A stretch of 64,000 bases of DNA from Tolypothrix tenuis PCC 7101 (GTDB lineage Bacteria; Cyanobacteriota; Cyanobacteriia; Cyanobacteriales; Nostocaceae), in the NCBI RefSeq assembly GCF_002368295.1, contig NZ_AP018248.1, positions 7,271,323 to 7,335,322 on the forward strand, given 5' to 3'. Below the pieces are notes generated by a model, which was not told the origin of the DNA, ran no database searches, and was given only the letters and a program-made list of their open reading frames with translations. The position numbers and the translations under genes were made by a program. Within the stretch, counting starts at the first letter, position 1. Every line of letters starts with the position of its first letter. This document shows, in pieces, positions 54,284 to 63,104 of the stretch.

Positions 54284-56208
54284 AATTACACTGGTTACTA
54301 CCCGGTACTTTTGGAACCATCTTCATACTGTCGTCGCCAGCTTTTGCAGCGAGACTAGAATCTTGGCGTTTTGATGCCAATCAAAATCAGTTAGAAATCA
54401 ACACCGCCGGTGGCGTACAACCAAAGGCGCAACTCATTTTCAACCCTACTCGTTTGGTAATTGATTTACCACAAACAGTATTTGGTCGCCCTCAGGTGAC
54501 GCAACCAGTAGGCGGTGGAATTCGTTCAGTGCGTGTGGGACAGTTTGATCCAGAAACAACTCGCATTGTGGTCGAACTGAACCCTGGTTACACCATAGAC
54601 CCCCAACAAATAAAATTTACAGGTATCACTGCTAGTCGTTGGTCAGTGAAGTTACCTAATCCCAAAATGGAGCAGGTGTCTGCGTCTAATAATCTTCCAG
54701 AGCAACAAACACCAGTTCCTCGAACTATCACTCCTGCTCAAAGACCTGCTAGCCAATTACCACCGAGAAATATTTACAACGTAGTAAGAACCGCCCCGGT
54801 TACCCCCATCGATAATCGCACTGCGGTTAACTCTAGTTCAGGCGCAACTCAAATTCAGAAATTACAACCCACAGGTGATGGATTTTTCATCCGTACCAGT
54901 GGCGGTAACCCCAAGATTCAGGTCAATCGCACTGAAGATAGAAAGACAATTAATATTGATATTGCTGGGGCTGCTTTGGCACCCACATTTGAGCAGCAGG
55001 ATGTCTCAATTAACCGCTATGGCGTAAATCGCATTCAATTTAGCCAATTACAATCACAACCGCCTGTAGTGCGGATGACAATGCGGGTAGATAGCAATAG
55101 TCCCGATTGGCGAGCCAGTAATAGCAGTGTGGGCGGCTTTGTACTTTTACCCAATAGTGGTGGGGTGAGATTACCTGCTGGGAATAACAATGCCAATGTT
55201 GTCATCCCCAGTACCAATTCTCCAGCGACAATTCAATCTGTAGAATTAGCTGGAAATGGTACGCAATTACTAATTCGTGGTGACCAAGCTTTATCTGCTA
55301 CAGGTGGTTGGGATAGAGCCTCTGGCTTGTTCCGCATTACCATTCCTAATGCTAAGTTAGCTCCTAGGGTGAACGGGCCCGACTTAAACGCCAGTAGCCC
55401 GATTCTGCGAGTGAAACTACAACCCCAAGAACCAAATACAGTAGTTGTCTATGTTCAACCAGCCGCAGGCGTACAAATTGGTGAACTTAACCAAATTGGT
55501 AATCAGTTAGTAGCATTACAACTACAACGCTCTCGAGCAATTACATCGCCCAGAATACCCCCTGTAGCTTTACCACCCTTACCACTACCTAACCAAGGGC
55601 AATTACCAGACCCAGCCGATAATCCCCGAACTATACCGCAGCCAACACCACGTCCCACAGTTCCTAGAGGCAAATTACTAGTAGTGATTGACCCCGGACA
55701 TGGTGGGAAAGATTCTGGTGCACCTGGCTTAGGTGGATTGCTAGAAAAAGATGTTGTTTTACCAATTGGTAAAAGAATAGCTACAATTTTGCAGCAAAAT
55801 GGCGTACAAGCAGTACTGACTAGGGATGCTGACTTCTTTGTAGAACTTCAAGGACGGGTAGATATCGCAGACCGAGTAAATGCGACTTTATTTGTCAGCG
55901 TTCACGCTAACTCAGTTGATAGCCGTCCTGATGTGAATGGATTAGAAGTATATTATTATGACAGCGGTTATGGTCTAGCCGAAACTGTCCGCAAGTCGAT
56001 TCTCCAGAATATTGGCACTATCAAAGACCGCGGCACGCGTAAAGCTCGATTTTACGTCCTCAGAAAGAGTTCTATGCCATCAATTTTGGTAGAAACTGGC
56101 TATATGACTGGTCGAGAAGACAATCCAAGACTAGGTAACCCAGATTACCAAAATCGAATGGCAGAAGCGATCGCTAATGGCATTCTCAAGTACTTACAAA
56201 GAAGGTAA
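54280..56208 (+). CDS. amiC2: N-acetylmuramoyl-L-alanine amidase AmiC2
   Basis: 642 aa from a GTG start with GGAG and AAGGA upstream. The layout equals amiC1: signal peptide (FGTIFILSSPAFAA), AMIN domain, second AMIN-like domain with long identical stretches to amiC1, a longer Pro-rich linker (about 430-465), and the Amidase_3 domain with DPGHGGKDSG, LLEKDV, SVHANS and LVETGYMTG. In Nostoc punctiforme AmiC2 is the main enzyme for septal nanopores and is needed for filament communication and differentiation. It arose by tandem duplication, and both copies look active. Confidence 0.93.
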   Translation: MKLHWLLPGTFGTIFILSSPAFAARLESWRFDANQNQLEINTAGGVQPKAQLIFNPTRLVIDLPQTVFGRPQVTQPVGGGIRSVRVGQFDPETTRIVVELNPGYTIDPQQIKFTGITASRWSVKLPNPKMEQVSASNNLPEQQTPVPRTITPAQRPASQLPPRNIYNVVRTAPVTPIDNRTAVNSSSGATQIQKLQPTGDGFFIRTSGGNPKIQVNRTEDRKTINIDIAGAALAPTFEQQDVSINRYGVNRIQFSQLQSQPPVVRMTMRVDSNSPDWRASNSSVGGFVLLPNSGGVRLPAGNNNANVVIPSTNSPATIQSVELAGNGTQLLIRGDQALSATGGWDRASGLFRITIPNAKLAPRVNGPDLNASSPILRVKLQPQEPNTVVVYVQPAAGVQIGELNQIGNQLVALQLQRSRAITSPRIPPVALPPLPLPNQGQLPDPADNPRTIPQPTPRPTVPRGKLLVVIDPGHGGKDSGAPGLGGLLEKDVVLPIGKRIATILQQNGVQAVLTRDADFFVELQGRVDIADRVNATLFVSVHANSVDSRPDVNGLEVYYYDSGYGLAETVRKSILQNIGTIKDRGTRKARFYVLRKSSMPSILVETGYMTGREDNPRLGNPDYQNRMAEAIANGILKYLQRR

Positions 56209-56337
56209 AAATGTAGTAGAACTTACTAGTTAAAGAGGTGATATCAGACTTCTTTTGCGTACAGGATTTATGAGTCTTAACACATTGGCTACTAAATCCT
56301 GTATCTTAAATCAAAAAACCTCAACCCATATCTGCCC

Positions 56338-57201
56338 GTGTACTCATCTTCCATCTTTGAAGGCAATCTTTATAATTTTTCCGATCAGGAACCGCAACGC
56401 TCGCCCATAGGTATCTTTGATAGTGGCGTGGGTGGTTTAACGGTATTACGACAAGTTTATCGGCAACTTCCTAACGAATCTGTTATTTATTTTGGCGATA
56501 CAGCACGACTGCCCTATGGCATTCGTTCACAAGCAGAAATTCTACAATATGTGCGCGAAATTTTGACCTGGATGCAACAGCAACAGGTCAAAATGGTAAT
56601 CATGGCTTGTAACACCAGTTCGGCTTTAGCTTTAGATATTGTCCGCGCAGAATTTAATCTGCCAATTCTGGGCGTTATTCTCCCAGGTGCTAGAGCCGCA
56701 GTGCAACAAGGCAAGCGGATTGGTGTGATTGCTACCCCCGCCACGGCTAAAAGTAATGCTTATAAACAAGCTATACTAGAGATTGATCCCAATGTCCAAG
56801 TCTGGCAAGTTGGTTGCCCAGAATTTGTGCCTCTAATTGAGCAAAACCGGATTCATGACCCCTACACAACTGAAGTGGCTCGCTCATATTTAGAACCCTT
56901 AATCAAGCAGGAAATCGATACTTTAGTTTACGGCTGTACCCATTATCCTCACCTTGCCCCTGTCCTGCGATCGCTTCTTCCTGCTCATGTGAAGCTAGTT
57001 GATCCAGCAGTAAGTGTTGTCACCGCTTGTATCCAAGATTTAGACTTATTAGGTTTAAGGAATACACATCCCCCACTACCCACACGCTTTGCGGTTAGCG
57101 GCTGTGCCCAACAGTTTGCCCAATCAGGATTGCAGTGGTTAGGCTATACTCCATTAGTTGAGGAAGTTAGCTTCAGTGAAGCTAAAGCTTCTCACTTATA
57201 A
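56338..57201 (+). CDS. murI: Glutamate racemase
   Basis: 287 aa. Makes D-glutamate for peptidoglycan. The catalytic cysteines are in MACNTSSA and YGCTHYP, and the entry motif IGIFDSGVGGLTVL and the SDTARLPYG-type loop GDTARLPYGIRS are intact. About 20 residues precede the fold. The start is a GTG at 56338. It follows two murein amidases by 129 bp, giving a small cell-wall cluster. Confidence 0.96.
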   Translation: MYSSSIFEGNLYNFSDQEPQRSPIGIFDSGVGGLTVLRQVYRQLPNESVIYFGDTARLPYGIRSQAEILQYVREILTWMQQQQVKMVIMACNTSSALALDIVRAEFNLPILGVILPGARAAVQQGKRIGVIATPATAKSNAYKQAILEIDPNVQVWQVGCPEFVPLIEQNRIHDPYTTEVARSYLEPLIKQEIDTLVYGCTHYPHLAPVLRSLLPAHVKLVDPAVSVVTACIQDLDLLGLRNTHPPLPTRFAVSGCAQQFAQSGLQWLGYTPLVEEVSFSEAKASHL

Positions 57202-57356
57202 AAAACTTTTTTTGATGAAGTAGTTATGAGTCAAGAGTCTAAAGTCCAGAACAATTTCCCGAACCCTTGACCCTTGAACGCCACTTGCTCAACTTGGGGA
57301 AACACCATCGCTTTTAGCGTCTCCCCTTGGGAGAAGACCGCAGTGGCTCCCCTTGA
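57202..57356. repeat. Spacer with a dispersed hairpin
   Basis: A perfect hairpin TCTCCC / GGGAGA (57320-57325 and 57329-57334, 3-nt loop) is embedded in GC-rich repeat-like sequence, between convergent murI and the 65-aa gene. Confidence 0.6.
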
Positions 57357-57554
57357 CTACTGACTATTAACAACTTCAGTCACCTTTGGTGCTACTGATC
57401 GCTCTTGTGTATGTTTCTGCTGCCCTGCCAAAGTTACATTTGTAGCATCACTGTTTTTTCCTGTTCGCTTTGCTAGTGCCAAGAGTAGATAAACGGTGAA
57501 CAAATATCCAGCAGCTAAAATAAAAATCATCATAGGCATATTTCCGTAAATCAT
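57357..57554 (-). CDS. Small single-pass membrane protein
   Basis: 65 aa: a hydrophobic segment at residues 7-26 (MPMMIFILAAGYLFTVYLLLALAKR) followed by a polar, probably cytoplasmic tail. I recall a small gene at the same position in Anabaena (asl0095), convergent with murI, which supports it. No function is known. AAAGG lies about 15 nt upstream, somewhat far. Confidence 0.6.
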   Translation of the reverse strand: MIYGNMPMMIFILAAGYLFTVYLLLALAKRTGKNSDATNVTLAGQQKHTQERSVAPKVTEVVNSQ

Positions 57555-58910
57555 TGTTCTACCAGCACCTTTCTCAAACGAATATGCACTTTCAATACAT
57601 AAGTAAAACTTCTACCACCCAAGAGGATTCTTGATGGCTGTAGTTTGCTATGCTAGACTACTCCGTAGGGATAAATTCTCTACGGAAAACGGATTTAGTA
57701 TTTAACTTAATTTTTCACGGACTATACATTCCAGAGCAGTTAAATTGCCAAACGGCAAGCCCTAACTACTCTCTTCAGCAGTCTACCTAGTCCGTGTTAT
57801 TGCTGCTCACACCGCTTTTACAGGAGTTACGCCAAAGCTCAATGTCAAGTAAAACCGAGCTGTTCCCTGTAGGGATGGCGTATAACTCCAAACCAAGAGG
57901 CTGTAAGCCGCGGCTATTAAATCAGGAATTACTCCCTTGACTCAACCGCGACAATCTATTGACTCACAACTCCTAAAGAGTATAATTACCTAAAGGTAAT
58001 TTACTTTTGGCTAGTGAATATCTGAAAAATTTAAAATCCCTAGATCTTAGCGTAACACAAGGTTCCCGACTTTTAAGCCAACTTTGTGGCTAAATTTTAA
58101 AATTTCTCAATGGCTTAAACAAGTGAGAAAAATTTAGCTTAACAACTAACAACGTAAGTATTGAATTATACCGAATAAATTATAAATAGCAGAATCGATT
58201 TGTTGTCATAAAAGTAACTCAGTAAGTAAAATTTAAATAATAAATTTTTTGAATAAAGAAATATAGCTCCCCAAAATTGTTTTTAGGCAGACCTTTTTAA
58301 AAGTATTAAAAATAGCAATTACTACGAAATAATACGGCAGTACTTAAGTAATTCCTATTATTTACCAGTAAAGATATAGTGAACTCATCTGAAGAGTCTA
58401 GAAACTTGATAGATTTCAAGTTTGTCTTGAAAAAGTTAAGATGCAGATAATTATAATTCTTTGCTGTAGCCGAAGATACATTTTGCTCAATAATTTCAGA
58501 TGAACTTCAAGAGCCTTAGTCACTCATGAGTAATTCCTGATTTACCAAAGGTTAATGCCAATGCTTCAACTTGTCCCAGGGAAGAGGGTTCTAACTGACG
58601 AACTAACACTTTTGCTATGGGGACTAGGGACGAGTATCTCCTTAAAAGGGGCTAAAAGACAATAGACTTCGATGTCTTAGAGAAAAATTCTCAGAATTTT
58701 GTGGTTGCTGATGACAGTTAATTTTGCGCTGTCCGCTATTTTAATCAACATGAAAAAACCAATAAATTAGGAATATCAAGACTTTCGCCTATTACTGAAG
58801 AGTCCTGAGTGAGGTATTCCCGGATCAAAAGTTTGCGCTGGCCCTGGGTTATCTTAAAATGAGTATAGGATATGTAAACTTTCGTAACCTAAGCCAGAGT
58901 CCGCCCATCC
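57555..58910. other. Gene-free stretch of 1.36 kb before the prenyltransferase gene
   Basis: No protein-coding frame is convincing on either strand and no tRNA or known RNA gene was recognised. Two features stand out: a hairpin TCCGTAG / CTACGGA (57662-57668 and 57680-57686), and long AT-rich stretches between about 58050 and 58400. A small RNA gene is possible but cannot be shown by eye. Confidence 0.45.
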
Positions 58911-59882
58911 ATGACCCCAGCCACCTCCCTGTTTACCCCTGTGGAAGCAGACCTGCGAATACTAGCAGATAATCTCAAACAGCTAGTTGGAAATCGCCAC
59001 CCCATACTTTATGCAGCAGCCGAACACCTATTTGGTGCTGGGGGAAAGCGCATTAGACCAGCTATAGTTCTGCTGATTGCGCGAGCGACCATGTTAGAAC
59101 AAGACATTACATCCCGTCACCGACGTTTAGCTGAGATTACAGAAATGATCCACACAGCAAGCTTGGTGCACGATGATGTGGTGGATGAATCTCAAATGCG
59201 ACGCGGTGTCTCGACTGTTCATAGTTTGTTCGGGAACCGCATAGCCGTATTAGCAGGAGACTTTCTCTTTGCCCAATCCTCCTGGTATTTAGCCAACTTG
59301 GACAATTTAGAAGTCGTGAAACTGCTTTCTGAAGTGATTATGGATTTGGCGGCTGGAGAAATCCAGCAGGGACTAAATCGCTTTGATACTAATATCTCGA
59401 TAGAAACTTACTTAAACAAGAGCTATTACAAAACTGCTTCATTAATTGCCAACAGCTCAAAAGCAGCTGGCATACTCAGTGATGTATCCCCAGAAACTGC
59501 CGAGCATTTGTATAACTATGGTCGCCATCTGGGTCTAGCATTCCAGATTGTGGATGATATTTTCGATTTCACGAGTTCGGTAGAGACTTTGGGTAAACCA
59601 GTGGGTTCTGATCTCAAGAGTGGAAATCTCACTGCACCAGTTTTATTCGCTCTAGCGGAAAAACCTTATTTAGAAGTATTGATTGAGAGAGAGTTTGCTC
59701 AAGAAGGAGATTTAGAGCAAGCGCTGAGACTGATTCAAGAAAGCCAAGGAATACAGCAGGCGCGAGAATTAGCAGATCACCATGCAAAACTCGCAACTGA
59801 ACATATTGCAGTTCTACCACCCTCAGAATCGCGTCAAGCCTTAATTAACATGGCTAACTATGTACTGAGTAGGCTGTATTAG
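58911..59882 (+). CDS. sds: Solanesyl diphosphate synthase (long-chain trans-prenyltransferase)
   Basis: 323 aa. Builds the C45 side chain of plastoquinone from farnesyl/geranylgeranyl-PP and IPP. First Asp-rich motif LVHDDVVDES and second VDDIFDF bind Mg-diphosphates; GGKRIRPA is the third conserved block. The residues before the first motif (MIHTASLVHDD) are small, as expected for a long product. The chain length is inferred from the cyanobacterial family, not from sequence alone. Confidence 0.93.
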   Translation: MTPATSLFTPVEADLRILADNLKQLVGNRHPILYAAAEHLFGAGGKRIRPAIVLLIARATMLEQDITSRHRRLAEITEMIHTASLVHDDVVDESQMRRGVSTVHSLFGNRIAVLAGDFLFAQSSWYLANLDNLEVVKLLSEVIMDLAAGEIQQGLNRFDTNISIETYLNKSYYKTASLIANSSKAAGILSDVSPETAEHLYNYGRHLGLAFQIVDDIFDFTSSVETLGKPVGSDLKSGNLTAPVLFALAEKPYLEVLIEREFAQEGDLEQALRLIQESQGIQQARELADHHAKLATEHIAVLPPSESRQALINMANYVLSRLY

Positions 59883-59937
59883 GGATTAGGGGCTAGAAAC
59901 TGGGTAGTATATGAAAATACCCAATGCCCCATTCCCT

Positions 59938-60411
59938 TCAAGCAATATCAGGTGGTACTTGTCTTGGCGATCGCTTTTTTTGCAGTTGTTGCTGAATCCG
60001 GTTTTGTAAATCAGATCGCCGCACTTCGACAGCGTTTGTACTCATGTCAGAAGTTTCAAAAAATACTATACTATCTACGGTTTCTAGTGCCACCAGTTGG
60101 AACAAAATATGAGTTACAGGAATTTCTGTAGCTATTACTTGCTCCTCAATCCCCGCAGATGAGGCTAGGGAGGCATCTTTTAAGGTAGGAAATGCGTAAA
60201 TAACACGTTTTTCTAATCTTGGGTTTGCCCGATTGCTCAATGTAGTTAAAACCCACTCAGACTCCACACTTTGGAGAATATAATACTGAGAGTGACTTAA
60301 CTGATGAGCGATCGCCTTTAAAGCGGGGGCAATTGCTGTAACAAGTTGTGGTGTTATACCATCGTGAGGTGCATTATCAATCAACAATTGAATTTGTGCT
60401 TCTAAATCCAT
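59938..60411 (-). CDS. Conserved hypothetical protein next to hetZ
   Basis: 157 aa from the ATG at 60411 (MDLEAQIQLLIDNAPHDG); an ATG at 60453 adds 14 residues. It is soluble, with helices at both ends and a central beta-rich part (QYYILQSVESEWVLTTLS, RVIYAFPTLKDA). No family recognised. From memory, Anabaena carries a similar gene (all0097) between sds and hetZ, so the position is conserved. Its upstream region is shared with hetZ. Confidence 0.75.
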   Translation of the reverse strand: MDLEAQIQLLIDNAPHDGITPQLVTAIAPALKAIAHQLSHSQYYILQSVESEWVLTTLSNRANPRLEKRVIYAFPTLKDASLASSAGIEEQVIATEIPVTHILFQLVALETVDSIVFFETSDMSTNAVEVRRSDLQNRIQQQLQKKRSPRQVPPDIA

Positions 60412-60615
60412 AATGACTTGTCCACGGCTCCTGGGTAATGGCCATAACATCAAAACAGAGTATGATCAACCCAACCAAGTTGGGAATAATAAATTAAACC
60501 AAATCTTGAATGCAGGATTGGTCTGCGTTTAGCTTATACGCAAAATCATCAAGCCAACACCCACGGTCGTACAGGTTGTGTTTAAGTATGTTAGGGTCTT
60601 TTAAAAACAGAGACT
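60412..60615 (+). promoter_or_regulatory. Upstream region of hetZ
   Basis: About 200 bp. It holds a perfect palindrome CCCAAC-CAA-GTTGGG (60470-60484). No sequence like the GAGGGGTCTAACCCCTC HetR-binding palindrome and no GTA-N8-TAC site was found. Confidence 0.4.
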
Positions 60616-61806
60616 ATGAATTCAGCCGCAACCGCAACTATTCAGGGAGAAGATTCTATCGGCGTGGAGGTGATATTTCAACTCCTATTCAAGGAGCTTA
60701 AACAGTCAACCAAAGCTTCGGAGCGGAATTGCCATGATGTGGCAACACGAATTGCCGCCGAAGTATACCGCATTTGCACCGAGAGTAAACGTATTCAAGC
60801 TTCCGGTGCTATAGAAAATTCAGCAATGACTCTAGCTAAACACCGACTGCAACAGTGTATTAGATACTATCAGTTGGGTTCAAATCGGGGCAGGGTCGAA
60901 CTACATAGCACTTTGAGTGCCATCATTTATCGCTATATTAACCCGCCTCAGAAGCAATTGAGTTATCAAGGGCGATTAACTATCATTGAAGATTTCCTAC
61001 AGAGCTTTTATTTGGAGGCTTTGAACGCTTTCCGCCGCGAAAATCAATTGGGTAGTGCCTATCGCCCCCAAACACTATTGGAATTGGCAGAGTATATGGC
61101 ATTTACCGAGCGCTATGGTAAGCGACGGATACCTTTGCCAGGACGACAACAGCAGCTAATTATTCTCCGAGCGCAAACCTTCTCGCAACAGCAACCTCCA
61201 GAAACAAGTGTAGATATAGAACAAGCCTCAGAAGGTAGTGCTAACGAGGCTGATGGTTCTTGGGAAGAACCAGCAGTACAACAATTGCGTTCGGCAATGG
61301 CTACGCAAGCAGAACCAGAACCAGAAGAAGACACATTACGCTCTGTTGTCATTACGGAATTATTAAATTATCTGGAACAACGCCAACAAAACGACTGTGC
61401 TGATTACTTCAGTCTCCGCCTTCAGGATCTTTCAGCACAGGAAATAGAGTCGATTTTGGGCTTAACCCCTCGCCAGAGGGATTACTTACAACAACGGTTT
61501 AAATATCATTTAATTCGGTTTGCCTTGTTGCATCGTTGGGAATTGGTTCATGAATGGTTAGAAGCTTCATTGCCGACGAATTTAGGTTTGACTCCCCAGC
61601 AATGGCAAGCATATACAGCAGAGCTAGATGAAAAACAGCGGTCTCTACTAGATATGAAGCAACAAGGAGAACCTGATGAAAAAATTGCCAAAACCTTAGG
61701 TTTATCTATGGCTCAACTACAAAAACGCTGGTTTAAAATTCTTGAACAAGCTTGGGAAATTCGTAACTCTTTAGTGTCCGGATCAGGTGCATCTACTCAT
61801 GAATAG
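60616..61806 (+). CDS. hetZ: Heterocyst differentiation regulator HetZ
   Basis: 396 aa. In Anabaena HetZ (alr0099, about 401 aa) is a DNA-binding protein needed for heterocyst differentiation, acting with HetR and PatU3. The helical N-terminal half (GVEVIFQLLFKELKQSTKASERN) is followed by an acidic linker (about 190-245), and the C-terminal half contains two helix-turn-helix-like stretches (LSAQEIESILGLTPRQRDYLQQRF and DEKIAKTLGLSMAQLQKRW). The identity rests on memory of the family, the patU gene directly behind it and the sds context. It overlaps patU by 8 nt. Confidence 0.88.
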   Translation: MNSAATATIQGEDSIGVEVIFQLLFKELKQSTKASERNCHDVATRIAAEVYRICTESKRIQASGAIENSAMTLAKHRLQQCIRYYQLGSNRGRVELHSTLSAIIYRYINPPQKQLSYQGRLTIIEDFLQSFYLEALNAFRRENQLGSAYRPQTLLELAEYMAFTERYGKRRIPLPGRQQQLIILRAQTFSQQQPPETSVDIEQASEGSANEADGSWEEPAVQQLRSAMATQAEPEPEEDTLRSVVITELLNYLEQRQQNDCADYFSLRLQDLSAQEIESILGLTPRQRDYLQQRFKYHLIRFALLHRWELVHEWLEASLPTNLGLTPQQWQAYTAELDEKQRSLLDMKQQGEPDEKIAKTLGLSMAQLQKRWFKILEQAWEIRNSLVSGSGASTHE

Positions 61807-62779
61807 TGACTCAGAATCCTTTCATCACCAATTACTTAGTTTGGTGTTGGCAGAAGATGTCACCACCACTGAGTTCTCCTCGGTAGATTGTCAGGAAATT
61901 AACGGGGTGGAAAACCCACTTAAGCAAACTACCGGTTTTGAAGGTGGGAGGCAAGAGTTGGGTGGGACACCCCAAACCTTTCAATTGGGAGAAATTCCTA
62001 CTGTGCAAGAACGTTTTCAAGCCGTCATTAAACATCGGTTACAACTTCAAATTCAAAACCGTCCTCCCTTATTCCCTTGGGAAACACAATTAGTAGACTA
62101 CCCGGATTACGCCGACGAACCATCGGTAGCTTTTGTTCCTACTTGGGGTTGGATAGCACAACAGTCAAGGCTGAATTTGCCAGTTACTCTGCCGGAAAGC
62201 ATTTTCCGTCAGTTGTTAGCAAAATGTCAAGTATTACTGACATCTTCCCTACCTTTGGGGGCAAAATTAGTTCAGGCTGTAGAAGAGTTATTCCCTAGCG
62301 ATACTCAAACCCTAAACAACCTTAACAGCATTGCTGGATTAGTTCTGAGAAGTCCTTCTCGATCTGTAGAAGCGCTGGAGACAATGCCTAATCTTCAGAA
62401 CGATTACTCAGATTTAAAAGAATCTCAACAAATGGCGTTGTCGTTACTCACAGTTAAGCAACTACTAGAGACTTTAACTATACCCATCTCACTCACTAAT
62501 CCAGTGGTAGAAAGAGAATGGCTGACTAATGTCGGTGTTCTGAAGCTGAAAATTGAATACCAATCCCAGAAAAGTAAACTGCGCGTTCAGGGTGAGTTAC
62601 CCACAAGAGGTATTTTCCAACTTCAAGGTAATGGTACCCAAGCCGTAGCGCATTCTTCTAGCGTGGGAAGCCTGATTGTAGAATTACCTTGCCAGCACAT
62701 TAACCAAACTTATACCTTAGAAGTGGATTTCCCAGAAATCGACCAACAGCCACTTTTGTTTGTGATTAATCCAACATAA
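61799..62779 (+). CDS. patU: Pattern formation protein PatU (single, unsplit)
   Basis: 326 aa. The start ATG (61799) overlaps the hetZ stop by 8 nt, so translation is coupled; a GTG 12 bp earlier is less likely. An N-terminal variable part is followed by RFQAVIKHRLQLQIQNRPPLFPWETQLVDYPDY and a beta-rich C-terminus. In Anabaena PCC 7120 the gene is split into patU5 and patU3 (alr0100-alr0101), while other heterocystous species have one gene, as here. PatU3 works with HetZ and represses differentiation in the pattern. Confidence 0.84.
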   Translation: MNSDSESFHHQLLSLVLAEDVTTTEFSSVDCQEINGVENPLKQTTGFEGGRQELGGTPQTFQLGEIPTVQERFQAVIKHRLQLQIQNRPPLFPWETQLVDYPDYADEPSVAFVPTWGWIAQQSRLNLPVTLPESIFRQLLAKCQVLLTSSLPLGAKLVQAVEELFPSDTQTLNNLNSIAGLVLRSPSRSVEALETMPNLQNDYSDLKESQQMALSLLTVKQLLETLTIPISLTNPVVEREWLTNVGVLKLKIEYQSQKSKLRVQGELPTRGIFQLQGNGTQAVAHSSSVGSLIVELPCQHINQTYTLEVDFPEIDQQPLLFVINPT

Positions 62780-63104
62780 GTGAAATGGTAATGAATAGCA
62801 CCCTAGTTTGATAAACGTCAATAGATAATTGCAGATTATCCTGGTTTTGAAACTTATCTTTTTTTTCAACAAGCGGTATTGAGGGAGCCTACGCAAACAT
62901 ATATTGATTGGTAGAACCTAGCACAAGACGCGTAGATTCACAGAGATGCTATTTATATTTTGCTACCACTTTACTTAGGAAATTCCCATTCGCTAAAGGC
63001 ATTTCCATAGAGTAGGGTAGGGTAGTAGCTGGAGGCAGGTTAGTTAATTTCCATACCCAGCATAGTGTCTTAGCGTCTACATCATCGCTTGGCTCGTACT
63101 TTAA
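62780..63104 (+). other. Spacer between patU and the transglutaminase gene
   Basis: 325 bp with no gene. I see no T-run terminator and no clear operator; a TTAGCGTCTACATCATCGC stretch near 63070 is unremarkable. Confidence 0.4.

Noticed and set aside
60510..60701. 63-codon frame overlapping the start of hetZ
   Set aside because: It overlaps hetZ in another frame, has low-complexity Arg/Tyr composition and no good ribosome binding site. A small gene was annotated at this position in Anabaena (asr0098, from memory), but it is probably an artefact.
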